Positions 36,453 to 47,900 of a DNA stretch of 64,000 bases are shown here, in pieces. Position 1 is the first letter of the stretch; each line of letters begins with the position of its first letter. The stretch is from Pyronema omphalodes (lineage: Eukaryota; Ascomycota; Pezizomycetes; Pezizales; Pyronemataceae): positions 901,501-965,500 of the forward strand of contig JAJJXM010000011.1 of NCBI GenBank assembly GCA_024516155.1, in the 5' to 3' direction. A program made the translations under genes and the position numbers. The notes below the pieces were generated by a model. The model saw nothing but the letters and a program-made list of their open reading frames with translations. It was not told where the DNA came from and made no database searches.

Positions 36453-36896
36453 ATGGGGGTCACAAGTCACGTGTGTATGTGATAACTCATGATGTCCCAA
36501 CGGCGACGGCTGTCTGCCCATGGAGTTGACTTCAGTGAACCAGAAAAGAGTTCTCGTGCCTAACTTGGATTCAATTCCACATTTAGCCTACAAATAAGCA
36601 CAGATGTGCCCCCTCCTATACTAGCTCCAAGCACCACCCGCACCACACATAATAATTCCGACTGTTTTTCTTCCCGTCCCTGAGATTGAACTTCCATTCA
36701 GGTCCTCGATTTGGCACTGGTATTACGGTGTGCTTGGTAAATCAGTGGTCTGTATAAAAGCGGAGAAAACTAAATAGAAGAGAAAGGCAAGAGAGAAGGA
36801 GCTTAATGTATTCCGATGAATTTGAAATGTTGCGTGATGAGAAAACTACCGCAGGATGTACAGAAGTCCCCCTTAAATACAGAACCCTTTTTCTTT

Positions 36897-37905
36897 TCAT
36901 ACCATTCCATCTTCAATCGCCCCCATTTTCATTGCATTGTACAATATTCCATCCTCCTTACTCGTGTTCTCCAACCATCCCCGAGCATTCTGGAGGTCTA
37001 ACACCCGCAACCTCAACCCTAATCCTACTGACCCATTACTGACCGTCCCTCCGGTTCTCCTTGGGGACAGGATATTCCACTCCGTGAAATTCCGCCTTGT
37101 AGTCCTCTGACCCACGCTGATGATGCTGGACAGAAAGTCAGATCCCGTACTTGTCCATTTAAGACTTGAATTGCTTCGTACCACTTTGTTTAAAAAGGTT
37201 GCCACCAAAACCATCGAAGTGATTGACGTTCGATCAGGAGGAGAAGGCTGCTAGCCTGCAATTTATGTGGAAGTGATAGGATTGTGGTTTGTAGGTGTAC
37301 CATGTGCACTGGAAAGACCATGAACGTTAGCAGGTGTTACTAGGAATACGAGTGATATCTGATGGTGGGATACAGGGGTGATATCGTGTGAATTATTACC
37401 GGAATGAGGGTACAATACATACCATGAGGAGGCTGAACGTTCTCCTTGCCGTCTGCTTCAGCATTGGCGTTCGTGTTTCTAGCTACGTCCCGGGAACGGC
37501 GCCAGTCCGCAACATCCCGAAGGGGTCGACGGGATGTCATCGGCTGGTTCATTGCAAAAGTGCCCATTGGGCCCATGGTTGAGGATCTAATGATCCCACC
37601 AGCATTGCTTACGTTGCCAATGCTACCTGAAGTCATGCTCGCAATGGACCCAACGAGGTTGCTTGGTCCAGCGGTTCCCAGACTATGAATTGTTGCACCG
37701 GTGGCTGCGGCATTGGCTCTCCAGTTGCTACTAGTAGCAGCCCGACCAAGACCAGCTTGGGCGGGGCTAAAGCTTCCATAGGAGGGCAAGTCGACTGCTG
37801 GAACGATAATGGATTCTAGCACAGAATTATGTAGACTGCTGGTTTTGAATCGTAGTTCATTTGATATGATAGATTCCAAGTTTGATTACCCACGGCGTCC
37901 TTTAG
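36897..37905 (-). pseudogene. Truncated mosaic inverted copy of the 41381-43592 gene
   Basis: Segments match the plus-strand gene in the same order. A stretch near 37805-37830 matches the gene at about 41867-41894 (GAATCCATTAT, CCAGCAGTCGACTT). After that about 150 bases are missing. A 476-base block (37293-37768) matches 42062-42537 almost perfectly, including the whole first intron. About 240 bases are then missing or unrelated, and 37010-37214 matches 42791-42990 at roughly three-quarters identity (for example AAGGCGGAATTTCACGGAGT). The 5' third and the last exons are absent, and reading frames are broken. It may be transcribed from a TATAAAAG at about 38154-38162 on this strand, but no full product is possible. 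Confidence 0.8.
37293..37768 (-). repeat. 476-bp inverted duplicate, arm 1
   Basis: It pairs with 42062-42537 on the plus strand at equal length with no gaps. I counted about seven mismatches by eye, three of them near the intron acceptor and three near the first edge. It lies within the pseudogene copy. Confidence 0.85.
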
Positions 37906-38878
37906 TGATGTTCAGGATCTGCGATAAACTAAGTGTGGATCATGACTGGTGTCTGCGCACAATCATGAGATATATGGTTCTGTAGATAATTCAAAGGGTT
38001 GAAAACGAAAATAGACATACCATCGATGCAGATTGCAGTTTCCAGATGGAATTGGAAGTTTTCCGGATTTTTTGCTGTATTCCGGAAGTTGTTGATGTTG
38101 GTAGAGTCGTGGTTGGTGAAGGAAAGAAAGGCAAAGTGCGGGAGAAAGTCTTAGGCTTTTATACAGTAGGTGGCAAAATAGTTTCCCTTTTTTAATTCCC
38201 AAGGGGTTGTGGAGGGTTGACATAACATGCTGCCACCTGATGTCACTTCGACTTGTAAGTGTCGAGCCGCAAGCGCGGTGAAAGGCAACGGGGATACGAA
38301 TCGGGGACCTCATTATGTGTTTTCGGGCACGAGAACAGGATTGGAGTCAATCTTTTTCTGCATAGGCCTTCCAAGCCTCGATCAATGTATGGTCAGGATC
38401 AAATTAAATCGAACGGGGATATAATGATTCACCAATTATCACTTTACCCTGGGCTAGGGTTCTCCACGGTTCCTGACCCAAGCTACGGAGCTTCGGCACC
38501 TCAGCTTCAACGCAGGGATGGTGATGCAGCTTGTTTTCAATGCAATTTATTTCGGTAACTTCAGCGATGAACATCTCTCGTATGCAAAACGGTACGAGGT
38601 CGGTGCAGTTGAGCATCCGTGGTGCAGCAGCTTGTTGCGGACGCTTCTTTTCTCGTCAGCCGCACCAAGGACCCGACTGCTCGTCGCCTACGCGTACAAC
38701 CTTACTCCTTTTCTTGCACTCCAGCAGTGAACAACTTCTCGACAGCTGTGGTCGGTGAGCAGCTTCGAATTACGATCGTTACTAAATACCGCTCCCCGCC
38801 ACGACCACCGATATTCATTTCATCAACCTTATGAACACGCGATTTCGTTAGCACCGATCACGAAAAGCACACCCCATC

Positions 38879-40473
38879 ATGCGCCCTGCGTTTCTATCCG
38901 TCGCCCTCCTCTTCGCGCTTTCCTTCGCCCAGGATCCCAATGGAGGAACCCACTCTGACCATTTCGACAAGCAAAAATATACTCTACTGGATCAGCTGTT
39001 GATAACTCCAAAAACTCACCCGAATCTCTTCAGTGTCAGTAGACTACTTGAAGATCATGGATCAAGCTAACCTCCTAATAGTTTACAGGCCGCTGGTTAC
39101 GCTCTCCGACCGCTCATCCGCACTCTCCGGCATATCACTCGACGCTCTGGCCTGGCAACTCTGTTACCATTCTTGTTTTCGGGGACAAGGCCAGCGTAAA
39201 GCTACTTCCTAAACCCCAAGGGCCTGTGGAACATTACAGTTTTGCTGTTTCCGTCGATGGAGGGCAAGATGTTAGATACAACACAGATGGGTTCGACACC
39301 TCGAAGCCTAAGCCAGAGGGATATTACATTCCATTAGAGTTCAACCTCACCAAAAGCGGCGAAAATGCTCCAACAACCAAACCCTACCTCGAGCCTCACA
39401 CCATTCGCATTACTTCTATTTCCACCACCCCATTCAGCTTCGAAGGCCTACTGGTTCCCAACACCCAGGTATCACAAGGCTACGACTGGGAGGAAGCACA
39501 GAACCATCGTCCAGTAGTTGAGTTTATCGGCGAGGGATTAGACGCCGAAAGGCCTGGAGGGTACTTCCGCACCGACAAATACAAGCCGCCGGTCGGCGAA
39601 ACCGTTGAATCACCTCAAGACGCCGTATTCTCCACTGTCCACTACAAGCTTGGTGAGTACCTTGGGGTTCGACACACACACATGTCTACCGGCTCTTGCT
39701 TCTTGCCATTATGCGACTCTCACCAGCTCCCCGGGTTGGATTCCCAATACTTCATGACCTCCCCTGTGGACAGCCGGGGAAAGAGCTTAACAATTAAAGA
39801 CAAGCAAGATCCGCGGCACTTGGAGAACCTTCAAACTCCATGGAGATTCGGAAGCATGAATATGCGTACCAACCATCCCTCCCACGTTGTTGTTGATACA
39901 GGAATTTTGGATGTCGTCATGAAGGGTGCAGACCCCAATAAGTACTCTCACGACCTTGCTCTTTTCCTAGCCAGGCTGCGTGTGCAGGCGCACCCTTTGG
40001 CAAAAATTATGGTTATTGCGCACCGTGGCACCCCAGCTCAGGAAAATACCGTTGTACAAGCGGATTTCACCACCACTTCTAACAGGCAGGCGTTGTATGC
40101 CGCTACTCAGCGGGCTGTGTCGGTTTTGGGAGACCCTAACACTCATTTCACGCCTGTTATTTTGGATTCTAGGGATCCTCAGGATAGTTACTTGAGTGCG
40201 ATTTGTCCTTATATGATGCCGGGCGTTATTGCCAGGACAAAGGGATTTTTTACCAACCAACCCGATACGAAAACACACATGGTTTGTGCAGCTGTCATTG
40301 CAAGGGATGGCGCTTGGGGGACCGGGGCCGTAGGAACAATTTTAATCTTGATGTTGGCGGGATGTGGACTTTACCTTGCCCGTAGTACTATTTTGAGAGC
40401 GGTAGCGAGTGTAGTGGGGAGAAAGAGAATGGGAATGCCGGAGGAGGAAATGATGTTGGCGAATGTGAAATGA
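38879..40473 (+). CDS. Secreted, membrane-anchored CE2/SGNH-esterase-like protein, probable pseudoenzyme
   Basis: Exons 38879-39038 (or -39032) and 39089-40473 give about 514 residues. A signal peptide (MRPAFLSVALLFALSFA) opens the protein, and a transmembrane helix lies near the C-terminus (AVGTILILMLAGCGLYLA), followed by a basic cytosolic tail. Residues about 55-200 resemble the beta-sandwich domain in front of CE2-type fungal esterases (WPGNSVTILVFGD, IRITSISTTPFSFEGLL). The rest follows the SGNH layout: RPVVEFIGEGLDA where these enzymes have a GDS nucleophile block, HMSTGSC, then VVVDTGILD where the GTND block is expected. I see no Asp-x-x-His near the end of the fold. The nucleophile Ser and catalytic His thus seem lost, so it is probably a wall- or membrane-bound binding protein. 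It lies between the two inverted duplicate copies. Fold assignment is by pattern memory and needs a profile search. Confidence 0.65.
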
Positions 40474-41380
40474 GGGATAAGAGGATTGAAGGGTAATTGA
40501 AGGATATTTTAACTGAAAGCCTTCAAGAGAGACCTTGAGGGGACCTTGATGATTCCCGAGGAGGAATGCAGGATACCCGAATATATCGCCAACGGGGACC
40601 TTGGGAGGACCGTCGGAGAATTGGCGTTTACTTATGCGATCTTTTCTATCATAGAGTTCTTGTTGCTGTATTTATAGTTCTGATGGATGCCGATATATCA
40701 ATCACACTGTTCTTGGGCTACCCTTTCGTAATTACATTCATATTCCTGAACCGAGGCTGCAATGATATATATATCGCCGGCACAGTAGAATTCTACGAAT
40801 ATGTTGGAGTTACTGTTTTACTGCCCAGTTAAATCTTAGCTGACATTATTGCTCCGTGAATATCAACAGTGTTCGTTTCACCCTCCAGCATCAAGCGAGT
40901 GATTGTTGGTGCAACATCACTACCTTCGGCAATATTTGAACATTGTCTCTCAACTCGAGAAGGACTGTAAGTCAACCCTAGAAATGCCTCAGTTCTGAAG
41001 GTTCAATATCAACACCAAATTCGACTACGATCCCCTCGATAACCCTAAATATCCAACTCCCAGACTGCGGGTGATGTTCTGTGACGAGCTTTGGGGTTTC
41101 ATCACACACTTACAGACATCGCTTTCCGCCCACAAATCCACACATTTCCACACAATGCCAAGCTGAATGTCTGCTTCCAAGTATAAAAGGCCCTCTACCC
41201 CAATCATTCTCCCATCACGAGTCTCAGACACCCCGATACAAAGATCGCAAACTTTTGCTACGCTATTTCATCATCAGACTCTTTCACGCCTTTGTCGATT
41301 GCACATTCTTGCTGTGATAACCAATCTTGTCATCACTCTTCCGGTTTCTTTTAATAGCCTCTTCGGCCCATCTCATCATC
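40474..41380. other. Intergenic, promoter of the 654-residue gene
   Basis: No gene is recognised. A TATA box is present at 41182-41189, with a pyrimidine-rich leader up to the start codon at 41381. Confidence 0.45.
41182..41189 (+). promoter_or_regulatory. TATA box (TATAAAAG)
   Basis: A perfect TATAAAAG lies 192 bases before the start codon of the four-exon gene. A matching TATAAAAG lies on the minus strand at about 38154-38162, upstream of the inverted pseudogene copy. Confidence 0.55.
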
Positions 41381-43592
41381 ATGTCCGGATTCCCCCACCC
41401 TCTCTCCGCCCCTGGTGCTCCTGCTGGATCTCCCCGCTCCCCGACAAAGTCTACTTCGTCCTTTCAAGGCAGTGGTCCTAACACCCAAGGGCTCAACAAC
41501 ATGCCTCAACCAGAGAACGAGTCGGTTCCCCAGCCTCACGTTCCTCGGTCCATGACTTTGCCTGTTGCTCCCGCTGGCTCAGTGGCTGGCTCTGGAAACG
41601 CCGCGCAAATGTCTTTGCGACGAGCCCGCGCGGAACTTATGGCTCGAGAGGGATACCCTATCCCCCCTGTGCGGCCCCCGGGTTTCTTCGAAATTTACCA
41701 GGACCAGCAGTCTTTACAGGATCGCTCCAACCAGAATCGGCACCGTTCTGAAGAGGCACGTACAACCTTGCCAGGCTCTCCCTCGCCTCTCACCCATCAA
41801 ACCAATAAGCGGCCCTTTGAAGAGACCAACGACAGGCAGATTGAGAACTTCCTCAACGCTGTGCCGGAATCCATTATGGTTCCAGCAGTCGACTTTGTGA
41901 TCCTTCATCGTAAAGCTTGGTTTTGGGATCACTTCGCTAGTGCCCAGCAGCGCTCTGTCGCCCTATCAAACTCCGGCTCCTATAGAACCCCAAGTGCGCA
42001 GGCTTATCAGCTCACAAAACCCTTAACAGGCAGAGAAGCATCTCCTTCCCATGGTAGCTCCAGCCCCGCCCAAGCTGGTCTTGGTCGGGCTGCCACCAGT
42101 AACAACTGGAGAGCCAATGCCGCAGCCACCGGTGCAACAATTCATAGTCTGGGAACCGCTGGACCAAGCAACCTCGTTGGGTCCATTGCGAGCATGACTT
42201 CAGGTAGCATTGGCAACGTAAGCAATGCTGGTGGGATCATTAGATCCTCAACCATGGGCCCAATGGGCACTTTTGCAATGAACCAGCCGATGACATCCCG
42301 TCGACCCCTTCGGGATGTTGCGGACTGGCGCCGTTCCCGGGAAGTAGCTAGAAACACGAACGCCAATGCTGAAGCAGACGGCAAGGAGAACGTTCAGCCT
42401 CCTCATGGTATGTATTGTACCCTCATTCCGGTAATAATTCACACGATATCACCCCTGTATCCCACCATCAGATATCACTCGTATTCCTAGTAACACCTGC
42501 TAACGTTTATGGTCTGTACAGTGCACATGGTACACCCACCAACAACCATCCCAGTCGCTCTCGCTCAACCCGCTGGACAGCAGCCCCCCCCTTCCGAGAG
42601 AACTCTTATTATCTCCCCCATTTCGTCTTCCATCCGCTTAGCGGATCTGACCTACTCCATCCTCGCTCCTGGAGGACTCGACTGGATTTACTATTTCCCA
42701 GCCAGCCCTGTTCTTCTCAGACCTGACCCCATTTCTGCGTCTACAATTCCTTCTGCTACTTCTGCTCAGCAAGATGGCGTCGAGCAGCCCATGGTTCTTG
42801 TAACAACCTTTGCAAACGAAGCGGGCGCAGAGCAATTTAAGTCCTACACGGACAAGTACGGGATCTGGGTTTCCATCCAACATCCTCAGCGTGGGCCAGA
42901 TGACTACAAGGCGGAATTTCACGGAGTGGAATACCCTGTATTCAAGGAGACGCATCGTGGCATTTTATATGCTAAGAAGCGAATCCTTGCTGCCGAGGTT
43001 AGGTTTTGGGGAAAGGACGCTGATGGGACCGAGCTTCAGCAAAATGGCGATGTCTATCGGGGAATGGAGGGGATGCTTCTCCAGTGGTTCAAGCTGGAAG
43101 ATGGGTCTGCATTCCGGGAGGCGAGGGAAGCCGGCGCCACCAGAGTGATCGAAGTCAAGGGCGACAGTGGCACGATTGAGCGGACTGTTACCGCGATTAA
43201 GGTAAGTTGATAGCTGCTGTGTAATACCAGATGGGACATACATGATGCTGACTATGATAGTGCTCAATCGAATTTATTAAGGTCACCTCTGGTGGTGGTA
43301 GTCCAGTTTCCACCTTTCTGCGTTTCCATAGCCTAAGGGACGCGATTAGGGCTACTCATGCCCTAAAAGCAAATGGTTACGAGCCAATGTACGGTCGGGA
43401 TGCGGTAAGTTTTTCATATGATTGATTTGCCATTGAATTATGGTGATGAAATGCATGAGCGCTAATGACAATCAACAGGCCGATAAGCCTGTGTCTTCTT
43501 CCAAGTGGCGCCAGTATTATATGGCTGCCGAAAAAGCCTTGGCGGAAAAGAAGAAAAAGGACCTGCGTGATCTTGTGATGTCGGATGACTAA
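41381..43592 (+). CDS. Four-exon protein of unknown family, parent of an inverted pseudogene copy
   Basis: No named family is recognised. Exons 41381-42407, 42522-43201, 43261-43404 and 43479-43592 give 654 residues. The first half is Ser/Pro/Ala rich and disordered (SAPGAPAGSPRSPTKS), with Gly/Ala/Ser/Thr low complexity at about 225-300. From about 400 it looks folded: LADLTYSILAPGGLDWIYYF, MVLVTTFANEAGAEQFKSY, DKYGIWVSIQHP. The end (CSIEFIKV, STFLRFHSLRDAIRATHAL) has the strand-helix rhythm of an RRM-like fold, which is a guess. A Lys-rich tail (ALAEKKKKD) closes it. All junctions keep frame. The first intron (114 bases) is nearly identical to that in the copy at 37293-37768. A nuclear or RNA-linked role is possible but unproven. 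Confidence 0.65.
42062..42537 (+). repeat. 476-bp inverted duplicate, arm 2
   Basis: It covers the end of exon 1, all of intron 1 and the first bases of exon 2 of the four-exon gene. It pairs in inverted orientation with 37293-37768, and the arms are 4.3 kb apart. Confidence 0.85.
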
Positions 43593-44561
43593 TGGCATTG
43601 TAAAGAATGCTTTATATTCTGATGATCAGGGGATCAAGTGAGGTGGTAGTCCTTGGGTGATGCTTAGTTTTTCTCTCGGGGTATTTTTTTCTCTATTATT
43701 CTTTTACGGTGGTAGTTGGCTTTTCTTTGGAGTTGTGGGATTTCTTAGGGAAGGTGGATGCGAGAGAGATGAGGTCGTGGGAGGGCCTCTGTTTTTTTTT
43801 TTTTTCTGTTCTCAATGTTGGGGCAGCCTAAGCGTGTGTAGGCTGAAATATGATACGCATCTAGGAAGATCCTAGATTAGGCCTTGGTTTAAGTTAAGTT
43901 TGTGTTGCTGTTCGGAGAATACTATATGGAGGTTGTAGGAGCTTTCCTTTTCCTTTTCCTTTTCCAAATTCATAGTTTCTAAAATCGTCAAATTCATACG
44001 CGGGAACGTAAGGTTCGTGAGAAAAAAGCCGAAAAGGAATCAGTCTTACATCCAATAATATGTGTCTATCATCACCTTGATCAAGGCTTTTATATCACGC
44101 TGCGGTTCTGGGTGGATTGGAGGAGAAGGAACCTTTTCATAGCGCCTTAGGGGTTAGCGTAAGTTGTATGTTTTCTGAATGTGTTTTCAATACACCATCA
44201 AACTGGCGCACTTAATCATTTCAAGCTGTGCAACCTCGACAATGTATGTCTCAGCGAGGGGTTGGAACCATACATATGTCCAAGATTCAATGCATGAATC
44301 AGGTACTAGTGCATCGAGGCCTCTAATTATCCGACAGGCGCTGTGATGTTATAAATAGCACTAAAATTCTTTATTCGCTTCAAATTGTTTTATAAATTTA
44401 ACTCTATTCCTATCCATTGGATGTTATACCATTATACAAATTTTAATCCATCGTATCTGCACTCCTTCGCATCAGCAGTTTGCATCGCTCGTCATCACTT
44501 ATTCATAATCATCTTTCACTCATCCTTATCAATAATTTGATCGATTCACCCTGCCTTAGTC
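43593..44561. other. Intergenic, AT-rich, no gene seen
   Basis: Contains the 3' flank of the four-exon gene (T-rich, with a poly-T run at 43792-43805). A TTTTCC hexamer is repeated at about 43945-43965. A TATAAATA at about 44350 could serve the small secreted gene that follows. Confidence 0.45.
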
Positions 44562-44934
44562 ATGAATTCTTTAGCATTTACTCTCCTCCTCTCCATCGTC
44601 CTTATGCTCAACCCTCTCATTAACGCCAAACCCACACCTGGCGTACATCCCAACAGATACCGCATAACCGTCTACAAGGGAAGTCACCAATGGCTCTCAC
44701 TCTGTACTTAAAATTTTAAAAAGGCATACAACTGCTTCAATAGACGCTGGGACTACTATGTTAATCAAATGAACGGTGCATGTACCAATATCGGGAAACC
44801 TATGACTGACGGATATACTAATACTTACGTCGTGAGAAACGTTTGTTGTGTGCTTTATACGTAAGATTTCCTTGAAATAAACCCTCGGTGGCTTGGGATT
44901 AACTAGACATAGAAAACCTGAATGCCATAACTAA
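44562..44934 (+). pseudogene. Small secreted six-cysteine protein gene with an in-frame stop
   Basis: The frame starts with a clear signal peptide (MNSLAFTLLLSIVLMLNPLINA), followed by a short mature part. A TAA at 44709-44711 interrupts it, and the same frame then stays open and codes a Cys-bearing stretch (YNCFNRRWDYYVNQM, GACTNIG, RNVCCVLY). A GTAAGA donor at 44861 and an acceptor at 44912 add a last exon (44913-44934) that supplies one more Cys. That makes six cysteines in all, a usual count for secreted proteins with three disulphides. I found no intron that removes the stop and keeps frame. So it is either a recent nonsense pseudogene, a readthrough product or a base error. Function unknown. 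Confidence 0.5.
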
Positions 44935-45433
44935 GATAAACTCATAGTCGTTCAGGATAGAACACTATATCAACAATCAGATACAGCCTACAGGGAACGA
45001 TGGGATTCGCGGCATTCAGATGTGAGTCGGATTGTAATCCTGCTTGGGGGCCAGTTCAGGAGTATTAGTAATCGGATATGTTTTTATTATTATCGTACTT
45101 AGCTAGTTAGTCTATATTCCTGTCGATAAGAATTTGTATCTTTTGGCATAGATCACAGAATACTCCAAGTCTGCCATTTTTCTTTGGCTAGCGTCAGTTC
45201 GTTCTCTTATGGGAACCATGGCCACCTCATAAGAATCAAGAAGGAACTGGACACCCATCAGCCGAGGAACTTCAGGAGGATATAGACGCATGGAAATATG
45301 TTTAGTAAGCACGTTCAGGTTTTATAGAAGGGAGCTGCTGTACCTCAAGAGAAAGTTTGAGGGTCTGGTAACGGAAAGCGTAAGGGAAGCTTAGAAAGAG
45401 GAAGAGGCTGGGTGTTGTTCTATTATTCCAAAA

Positions 45434-45823
45434 TTAGAGCTTGAGGAAGGATATTCTGAACTTCCTGGACGGAGAATATACCACAGAGTAGTATGAGTAG
45501 AATTCAGTGCCGGAGGAGTACCACAACTTTCTTTGAGAGGTTTTTCTTTTTTCCTTTTCTATTTCTGTACATTCGTTATTGCATGCAACTGGAAGATCTT
45601 GGGGGTTTAGACAATATGGAGCCTCACAATACTCAAATATTAGCGTCTTATAAAAAAATGCAAAGCTTCCAGAATTACACTTCTTATCATTACTTTTGTA
45701 CAGGGGGTTGAAGTACGGGGAAGGGCGGAGGATAAGGTTAATAACAGAGCGAACAGGGCTTATGGACACATGGACGAGAAAAGACAGACATAAAAGAAGG
45801 ATGATAGAGGTTACTACTGCCAA
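45434..45823 (-). CDS. Candidate small secreted protein (weak)
   Basis: A frame of 129 residues starts with a plausible signal peptide (MAVVTSIILLLCLSFLVHVS). Five cysteines in the middle follow the pattern KKC, EYC, PYC, VAC, NEC. The rest is polar and tyrosine-rich. There is no family match I can name. It sits in a repeat-rich, gene-poor segment, so it may be chance or a decayed gene. It is listed because signal peptide plus clustered Cys is uncommon by chance. Confidence 0.25.
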   Translation of the reverse strand: MAVVTSIILLLCLSFLVHVSISPVRSVINLILRPSPYFNPLYKSNDKKCNSGSFAFFYKTLIFEYCEAPYCLNPQDLPVACNNECTEIEKEKRKTSQRKLWYSSGTEFYSYYSVVYSPSRKFRISFLKL

Positions 45824-45884
45824 GAACTGAGCTAGACCGCTCCGGGCGTACCCAGTGCTTGTTGGAGTAAAATCCCGACAGCTA

Positions 45885-45958
45885 GCATTGGATCACAAGC
45901 GTAGTACTCGCCATAACCTTACGATTCCATGCGCGTATGGCAAATAAATAAATAAATC
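45885..45958 (+). repeat. LINE 3'-end remnant with (AAAT)n tail
   Basis: The sequence ending ACCTTACGATTCCATGCGCG, then TATGGC and AAATAAATAAATAAAT, resembles that at 53415-53456. Such A/T-rich tandem tails terminate Tad1-type non-LTR retrotransposons. No coding part is left. Confidence 0.45.
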
Positions 45959-46104
45959 TTATAATTACTTGTTCTTTGTGGATAATTTACCTTCTCGCTC
46001 CCGGATCTATTCGTCTACTGTTACTCATCCAAGCTCTCTGCAGCTAACCCCACTATCACAGCTTACAAAAATTGTGACTACCTGAAACATAACGAAAGCT
46101 TTAA

Positions 46105-46118
46105 CCCCCCCCCCCCCC
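46105..46118 (+). repeat. Poly-C tract, 14 C
   Basis: A homopolymer of 14 C. On the minus strand this is poly-G. Confidence 0.9.
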
Positions 46119-46895
46119 TCCCTCGTAGGCAGAAGAAAGAGGTCGGGTATTCCGGGATGAACCGGAGACTGCCCTGGAAAAACCATGCTGAAATCATCCA
46201 AGCATGTACTCTGGCCGATTCCCCAGTCGACAGTTCATCCTATCCTGCCAAATTTTACACCCCCATTGAGCTGGTTTGCTGTACTTATCGATTAATAATG
46301 ATTGGCAAAGTTGTCCAGGTTATCCAATACGGCGGTGTATTGTGCTCAGGTGCCGAATATTCAGTATTTAGGTGTCCATGTTATTCCTCAGGTAAATTTC
46401 GTTGTCAAGGAAAATAAATGTCGTCCATGTTGCTGTACCGTTATGATATTCAATAATTTCAATTCAGTGATCGAAAGAAAGAAAGTGATCTATCCTGCCG
46501 CAGTATTGTAATATTCAATACAGCTATCCTCCACGTTATTCCCCAAGTCAGTCCAATTTTCGGAAGAAAGTTGTAAATATTGCCGAAATGCTGTGATATT
46601 GAAGTTGATATGCTCCTAGTGGCCCACCTCCGCAGAAAAATGATAGAACTTACCGCATAGGCTGTATCTATTATTACTACTGCAAAAGGCTGTTTATATC
46701 CAATGTCGAGAGTATACACTGAAACTGTGGCGTACCAGTTATACTTGGGCTCAATATATTTTACTGCGGGCAATAGGGTTGGGGGTCGAGAATACACCCA
46801 ATACGTATATAATAATGCTTGCCCACCGACATCACAACTCACACATTTCAAGTGTCGAACGGAAGTTTATTTGATCCTTTCTTGCAGAAAGGAAA

Positions 46896-46912
46896 CCCCC
46901 CCCCCCCCCCCC
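46896..46912 (+). repeat. Poly-C tract, 17 C
   Basis: A homopolymer of 17 C, 780 bases from the previous one. Confidence 0.9.
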
Positions 46913-47671
46913 TGCTGAAATTCATTCTACTCACGGAGACCTAACCTACGTTACGCTAAGCCCCAAAGGGCAATAGATCCCCGTTTCCAGAAATCCTTTG
47001 TTGCGTCCGTAGCCGGTGGTCGAAGAAAAAATGGAATGCCGAAAGCCAGGTTCGAGGAGGCCTCTCATTCCCGGTCCTGGAGGCAGCCGAAGCAGCCCCC
47101 AGGGCCTAATGATGTAGACCGGTAATCCAAGAGGGGTATAGGCGGGGTATGAAAGTGCACACACGTGAGACCCTGCAGACTTTTGCAGAAAATCATGTGA
47201 AGCAGCTGACAGCGACTGCTTCTAGCGCGTCGGTCATCCCACATGGTTACTGATGAGCATCCGGAACTGAAAAACAATTCACACAAAGTAATTGGAGAAA
47301 TTGATTTCAGTCCTTTAGAGCACCAGTAGTTCCACTGGGGATCGGTTAGCACGCGAGGGACAGCAACTCCCGCCTTATAAGTTGCCAGCTGTAGTGGTAT
47401 CCAGTCACTTACTATCTTGGGGGGTGATATCGATCATGGTTGATATCGTGGAAACCTATGCAATATGTTAGCTTTAACGCGTAAGGAAACGGGAGTCCGG
47501 GTAGCAACTTACTTGGGGGAGTGTGCTGATTGTGTTTTCATGACTGGTTGGATGCGAGGAATTTGCGGGAGGAAGAAGGGGGTATTTATAGATCAGGGTA
47601 TGGATGCTTGTAACACTCATCGGCTAAATCTTATTGGGGTCCAGTATAATCTGACGCCCTTTTGATTCTGT

Positions 47672-47900
47672 GGTATTCCACGGATGTTGCGAACTTGACA
47701 TTGAACGGGGTTTAAATCGACCATTCAGTGGTTTATTACATCGATTATAGGGCATTCCACGGCTGATGAGAGCTCGACATCTAACGAGGCTCAAATCGAA
47801 AATTTGGCGATTTATTATATCATGTAGCGCATCAAGGGCCGGCATCTAATGACTGGTTCAAATTCAATGCAACTCAAAGTTAGGTAGTTTTATACTAATG
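47672..47900. repeat. Degenerate tandem array, about 79-bp units
   Basis: ATTCCACGG starts near-copies at 47675 and 47754 (spacing 79 bases). Shared blocks run through GACATTGAACG / GACATCTAACG and TTTATTACATC / TTTATTATATC. A third, shorter and more decayed copy follows from about 47829. Confidence 0.6.

Larger units (their letters stand above)
34870..36896. other. Intergenic, no gene supported, small tandem repeats
   Basis: Two kilobases without a supportable gene. A minus-strand frame at 35335-35613 (92 codons) and others have no family resemblance. Small tandem duplications are listed separately. Composition turns AT-rich from about 35.8 kb, marking the edge of the housekeeping block. 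Confidence 0.45.

Noticed and set aside
37340..37879. Intact 179-codon frame in the inverted copy as a functional short gene
   Set aside because: Its end is read-through of the intron shared with the parent gene, and downstream homologous exons are broken or missing. A pseudogene is the simpler reading.
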